The notes under the pieces: model-generated
The model's input: the letters and a program-made list of their open reading frames with translations, nothing else
Databases searched by the model: none
Told to the model about the DNA's origin: nothing
Program-made: the position numbers and the translations under genes
In this document: positions 60,808-64,000 of the stretch, piece by piece
Layout of the letters: every line of letters starts with the position of its first letter
Numbering within the stretch: position 1 is the stretch's first letter
Assembly: GCF_000308575.1 (NCBI RefSeq)
Contig: NZ_BAFZ01000089.1
Span: forward strand, 218,358-282,357
Length of the DNA stretch: 64,000 nt
Reading direction: 5' to 3'
DNA from: Nocardia exalbida NBRC 100660
GTDB lineage: Bacteria > Actinomycetota > Actinomycetes > Mycobacteriales > Mycobacteriaceae

Positions 60808-61137
60808 CTATTTCTTCTTCGGCGGGAGGGTCCGGGCGTAGGCGACGCCGCGCTCGACCCATTCCCGCAGGACTTCGTCGTCGTCGGTGGCGGTGACCCG
60901 CAACCAGCCGACCATCTCGCGACCGCCCATGACCATGGGCTGCACGGCGTCACCCAGGAGCCGCTCGCCCTCGTCGGGATCCACCCGCACGAGCAGACCG
61001 CCCTGCCTGCTGGCGGCGACCGCCATATTGCCACCGATCAAGAAGGCGAGTCCGCCGAACATCTTCCGCTCGGTGAGTTCGGGGCCGGGCACGATCAGTT
61101 CCCGGATCCGCTCGGCCAGTTCCTCGTCGTATGCCAT
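60808..61137 (-). CDS. TfoX N-terminal domain protein
   Basis: A 109-residue TfoX-N/Sxy-type protein: LAERIRELIVPGPELTERKMFGGLAFLIGGNMAVAAS, LLVRVDPDEGERLL and a terminal PPKKK. In gamma-proteobacteria TfoX regulates competence; in actinobacteria this stand-alone domain has unknown function. ATG giving MAYDEEL was chosen over an in-frame start five codons upstream. It is convergent with the phosphatase gene, 12 bases apart. Confidence 0.88.
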   Translation of the reverse strand: MAYDEELAERIRELIVPGPELTERKMFGGLAFLIGGNMAVAASRQGGLLVRVDPDEGERLLGDAVQPMVMGGREMVGWLRVTATDDDEVLREWVERGVAYARTLPPKKK

Positions 61138-61511
61138 AGCGGCATTGTTCACCGGCTATCCGACAAGTCGGCGTTCCGCCGGTCGAGAACGCCCGCGTGT
61201 CGTCTCCGGGACCCCGGCGCCGCGTAGGCGGCCGAGCACATCGATGACGCGGCATGCATCCGGCGACCGTGGCCGACACTGAAAATCACTGCACCACAGT
61301 CTTTTTGATCGGACCTCTAGGTATACGGCCGAGGTACGTACGTACACTCCCGAGCCGCCTGGTTGTCATTGGACGTTCAAGCGGATGTTTCCGTACCTGT
61401 CTGTAATACATGCGTGAGACGGGGCCACGCATTGTCATCGGCCTCAGCGCGCAATCCGTTCCACTTCTCGCAGTCGGCTGCGCCCCCACAGACGGGACGA
61501 AGGACTCTTCC
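61138..61511. other. Intergenic region before the large membrane protein gene
   Basis: About 370 bases with no supported gene. It contains the 12-base self-complementary repeat GTACGTACGTAC (61334-61345) and TAATAC near 61417, a possible -10 element for the rightward gene. Codons in frame with that gene before the chosen GTG look non-coding. Confidence 0.5.
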
Positions 61512-63833
61512 GTGCACATCTGCCCCCCAGCGGTGCGATCACGCGCTGTCCGCCGTAGGTCGTCGAGGCGGCATCCGATTCCGTTCCCGGGTACGTTCCG
61601 CACGGCAGGGCGCGCACTGCGCGGCGGGGTGCCGAGCCGGTGGCCGCGTCTCGAAACAGGTCCTTGGCGGCGCCGGGCCGTCTGGACCGCCCTGATCATC
61701 TTCGCGCTCTTCGTCTTCCCCGGTTTCGTCGGCGCGCTGGCCGCCGCACAGGACGCGGCGGGCGGCACGGCCGGAACCTCCCAGATCGACGGCCTCAGCT
61801 GGATGAACATCCACGACTCGTCGGGTATCGCGCTGTCGGACTACCGGTTCGCCACCGGCGACGAAAGCCTGTTCAAGCCGCGCGCCACCATCCTGTGGGC
61901 CGTGCTGGGTTTCGAGTTCATCGGTTACATAGCCATCGTGACGACGGCGATCTGGTTGATCGGCTACGCGCTGAGCTTCCGGTGGCTGGACATGTTCAGT
62001 GCGGCCCTGCACGGCGTGGCCGACGCCATGACGGCACAGATCGCCACCCCGATCATGCTGGTCACCGCGGCGAGCATCGGCGCGGTCTGCGTGGGGTGGT
62101 TCATCGCGCGCGGCTACCACGCGAAGGCCACCATTCAGGTGGTGACGATGGTGGGCGTGGCGCTGCTGGGTCCGTTGTTCCTGGCCGAGCCGTTGGCCGA
62201 CGTGCTGTCCTCGCACGGGTTGCTGGCGCAGGGCCGCGATCTCGGCATCTCGGTGGCGGCGGGCTTGAACGGCGACGCCGATCCGAATCCGACCCAGTTG
62301 GTGGCGACGATGCAGAGCGATCTCGCCGACAATTTCGCCCGGCAGCCGTTGCAGGTGTGGAATTTCGGCCATACGGTCGACCAGCGGCCCGCCTGCCGGT
62401 CGGCGTGGTCGGCCGGTGTGGCGGCAGGCGACGACGCCCGGGTGATCAGCGGCTTGAAGTCGTGCGGCGACGCCGCCGCGCACGCGAAGGCCGAGAACCC
62501 CTCCATGGGGCAGGTCGCCACCGGGCTCATGCTGCTGACCTGCGGCGGCATCCTGCTGGTCTTCGCGATGTACCTCGGGCTCAAGGTGATCAAGGCCGCG
62601 CTGGACACGATCTATCACGGGTTCATGTCGATATTCGGTTTCGCCGCAGGCGGATTCGTGTACGGCCCGACGCAGACCTTCCTGGTTCGCAATATCGTGG
62701 ACAGCTTCGTCGCGGCGGCGCGCATGACGGCGTACACCATCTTTCTCGGGGTCTACATCCTGTTCATGGGCAACCTGTTCGCGCAGGCCCGCGGCCAGGT
62801 CATGGCGGTGATCATCATCGCGGGCACCGTCGAGATCGTCGCCGTGTTCCAGCTCAGACGCCTCAGCAGCGGCCTCAGCCGCGGCAACGACTGGATTGCC
62901 AACCGGTTCGGTCTCGCGATCCAGGGTCAGGGCAAGTCCGCGAGCGGCGGCAGCGGCACCGCCCTCGGCATGGGTGGTGGCGGCGCTGGAAAGTCCGCGC
63001 CCGGAATGGGTTTGGTGAGCACCCTCACCACGCTCAATGCCGTCAACTCCTCGCCGGTGACGGCATGGCTCGCCGGAGGACGGGTCAATCCGTTGAACCC
63101 GCTGTCGAGCACACGAAGGAGGATCGAACGCTCCACCAGGAGAATCCTGACCAGCCGCGAAGAGGGGTACGTCGAGCACCAGCTGGCCCGCACGAACTGG
63201 CGTGCCGTCGCGGTCGACGCGGCCGTGCCGATGGGGGGCATGCGCACCCAGCTGGGCGTCTCCCGTGCCCTGAAAGTGCTTCGGGACAACAAGGTTCCCG
63301 ATTCACGGATCCATGCCGTTCTGCTCTCCTCCGGCGCCACCCACGAGCGGGTGACCCACGCGTTCACGGCGTACTCCGTCCAGGAATCGACGGCATCGCA
63401 GAATCCGTACAGCTTCGCACCGTTGCAGAAGGCGATCGCGGCGGCCTGGGCGGTGGACAACCATGTCGACCACGAAGCGCACGACGCCTTCGCCGCTCAG
63501 GCGGTCATCGCGGCGGACAGTTTCGTCCGGCACAGCAACGCACCGGCCCCCGGCGCTGCCATCGATCACGGATTCGTACAGCGGGTCGAGCAGAATTGGC
63601 ATTCGGACCGGGCGCTGCGGGCGGCGATCACGCCGGACGAGTGGGACGGCGCGGGGCGTGACACCCGATGGGCGATCGGGCACCGAGTCGCGACCTTGCA
63701 CCAGCAGGCGGCCCGTACTTACTACGAGAATCCGAACGACATCAACCGGGAAGCCTTGATGCGATCGGCCAGGCGCGTCGCCAACCTCGACCACCTGGAT
63801 CCCGAGGGCGGACTCGACCCCTGGAATCCGTAG
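61512..63833 (+). CDS. Large polytopic membrane protein, TrbL/VirB6-like
   Basis: A 773-residue protein. A basic N-terminus (Arg-rich, residues 1-58) leads to about eight membrane helices between 60 and 447, with a loop of some 100 residues (about 230-330) carrying paired cysteines (PACRS and KSCGD). The remaining 325 residues are soluble and Ala/Arg/His-rich with a Gly-rich linker (GMGGGGAGKSAPGMG). Layout resembles TrbL/VirB6 channel proteins of type IV secretion or actinobacterial conjugative elements, but no sequence motif proves it and no ATPase or relaxase is near. GTG follows GAAGGA at seven bases. Function is unassigned. Confidence 0.7.
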   Translation: MHICPPAVRSRAVRRRSSRRHPIPFPGTFRTAGRALRGGVPSRWPRLETGPWRRRAVWTALIIFALFVFPGFVGALAAAQDAAGGTAGTSQIDGLSWMNIHDSSGIALSDYRFATGDESLFKPRATILWAVLGFEFIGYIAIVTTAIWLIGYALSFRWLDMFSAALHGVADAMTAQIATPIMLVTAASIGAVCVGWFIARGYHAKATIQVVTMVGVALLGPLFLAEPLADVLSSHGLLAQGRDLGISVAAGLNGDADPNPTQLVATMQSDLADNFARQPLQVWNFGHTVDQRPACRSAWSAGVAAGDDARVISGLKSCGDAAAHAKAENPSMGQVATGLMLLTCGGILLVFAMYLGLKVIKAALDTIYHGFMSIFGFAAGGFVYGPTQTFLVRNIVDSFVAAARMTAYTIFLGVYILFMGNLFAQARGQVMAVIIIAGTVEIVAVFQLRRLSSGLSRGNDWIANRFGLAIQGQGKSASGGSGTALGMGGGGAGKSAPGMGLVSTLTTLNAVNSSPVTAWLAGGRVNPLNPLSSTRRRIERSTRRILTSREEGYVEHQLARTNWRAVAVDAAVPMGGMRTQLGVSRALKVLRDNKVPDSRIHAVLLSSGATHERVTHAFTAYSVQESTASQNPYSFAPLQKAIAAAWAVDNHVDHEAHDAFAAQAVIAADSFVRHSNAPAPGAAIDHGFVQRVEQNWHSDRALRAAITPDEWDGAGRDTRWAIGHRVATLHQQAARTYYENPNDINREALMRSARRVANLDHLDPEGGLDPWNP

Positions 63834-63883
63834 CGAACTCGCGCGTACCGGGTCGATCCGGCCCGGCCGCCGGGTCGTCCCGA

Positions 63884-64000
63884 TCAGACGCCCAGCGCGC
63901 CCGCGAACAGCGGCCAGGACTCGTGCACGTCGTCCTGCCAATAGGTCCAGGCATGCGTGCCCGCGGGGCGGAGATTCGCCGTGAAGGGGATGCCGAGAGC
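63884..64000 (-). CDS. 3' end of a mycolyltransferase-type esterase (partial)
   Basis: The C-terminal 38 residues of a protein whose start lies beyond the window. THAWTYWQDDVHESWPLF contains the HAW and YWQDD-L pattern at the end of antigen 85-like mycolyltransferases, where the histidine belongs to the catalytic triad. These secreted enzymes transfer mycolic acids to arabinogalactan and trehalose, which fits a mycolate-containing host. Confidence 0.85.
   Translation of the reverse strand, partial: ALGIPFTANLRPAGTHAWTYWQDDVHESWPLFAGALGV

Noticed and set aside
61334..61345. GTACGTACGTAC as an operator
   Set aside because: Short self-complementary repeat with no clear relation to a promoter or regulator; noted only in the intergenic entry.

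Overview
The window is high-GC actinobacterial DNA, most likely from a Nocardia or a close mycolic-acid relative. The evidence is a long gene block in the same order as Mycobacterium tuberculosis Rv3193c-Rv3204, a resuscitation-promoting factor, WhiB7, an actinobacterial initiator tRNA with a C1:U72 mismatch, and the tail of a mycolyltransferase-type esterase at the right edge. The species assignment is inference; no rRNA is present.

Layout. 1-4.1 kb: the tail of an unknown gene, a membrane di-iron hydroxylase, a NarL-type two-component pair and a VOC-fold protein. 4.5-6.5 kb: a tightly coupled four-gene operon encoding a cobalt-type nitrile hydratase / thiocyanate hydrolase-like enzyme with a split beta subunit and a probable activator, preceded by a perfect cAMP-receptor-protein (CRP/GlxR) motif. 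6.5-7.8 kb: initiator tRNA and an rpf gene with two tandem CRP-like motifs and a structured leader. 7.8-34.4 kb: the conserved block of UPF0182 protein, PPA1309 protein, Lon-like PDZ protease, DUF2342 metalloprotease, ThiF/TOMM-like protein, ABC1 kinase, WhiB7, UvrD2, mycoredoxin, NudC, RCK potassium channel, AdnB, AdnA, LipV and an alkyltransferase-like protein. Compared with M. tuberculosis, a MarR-EVE-SRPBCC cassette with a 26-bp perfect palindrome sits between uvrD2 and mrx1, a decayed duplicate of part of the DUF2342 gene lies beside the protease genes, and a palindromic element occurs twice.

34.5-42 kb: a VOC protein, a MobA-MoeA fusion for molybdenum cofactor, a small disordered basic protein, a DUF1330 protein, a methionine-salvage operon (MtnA-MtnB fusion, MtnD, MtnC) and an internally deleted SDR pseudogene. 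42-49 kb: respiratory nitrate reductase narGHJI with a CRP/FNR-like site upstream; the MobA-MoeA protein would help supply its molybdenum cofactor. 49.9-55.3 kb: a ten-gene gas-vesicle operon (Y-Z-A-F-G-O-J-L-S-K order) with no GvpN, followed by a TVP38-family membrane protein and a GNAT/AAA+ ATPase fusion. 57.6-64 kb: a secreted cupin, a TetR regulator, a Tat-exported purple-acid-phosphatase-like enzyme, a TfoX-N protein, a large TrbL/VirB6-like membrane protein standing alone, and the mycolyltransferase fragment.

An oxygen-limitation or starvation theme runs through the window (nitrate respiration, gas vesicles, resuscitation factor, CRP-type operators). That link is inference. No CRISPR array, integrase, transposase or rRNA was seen.
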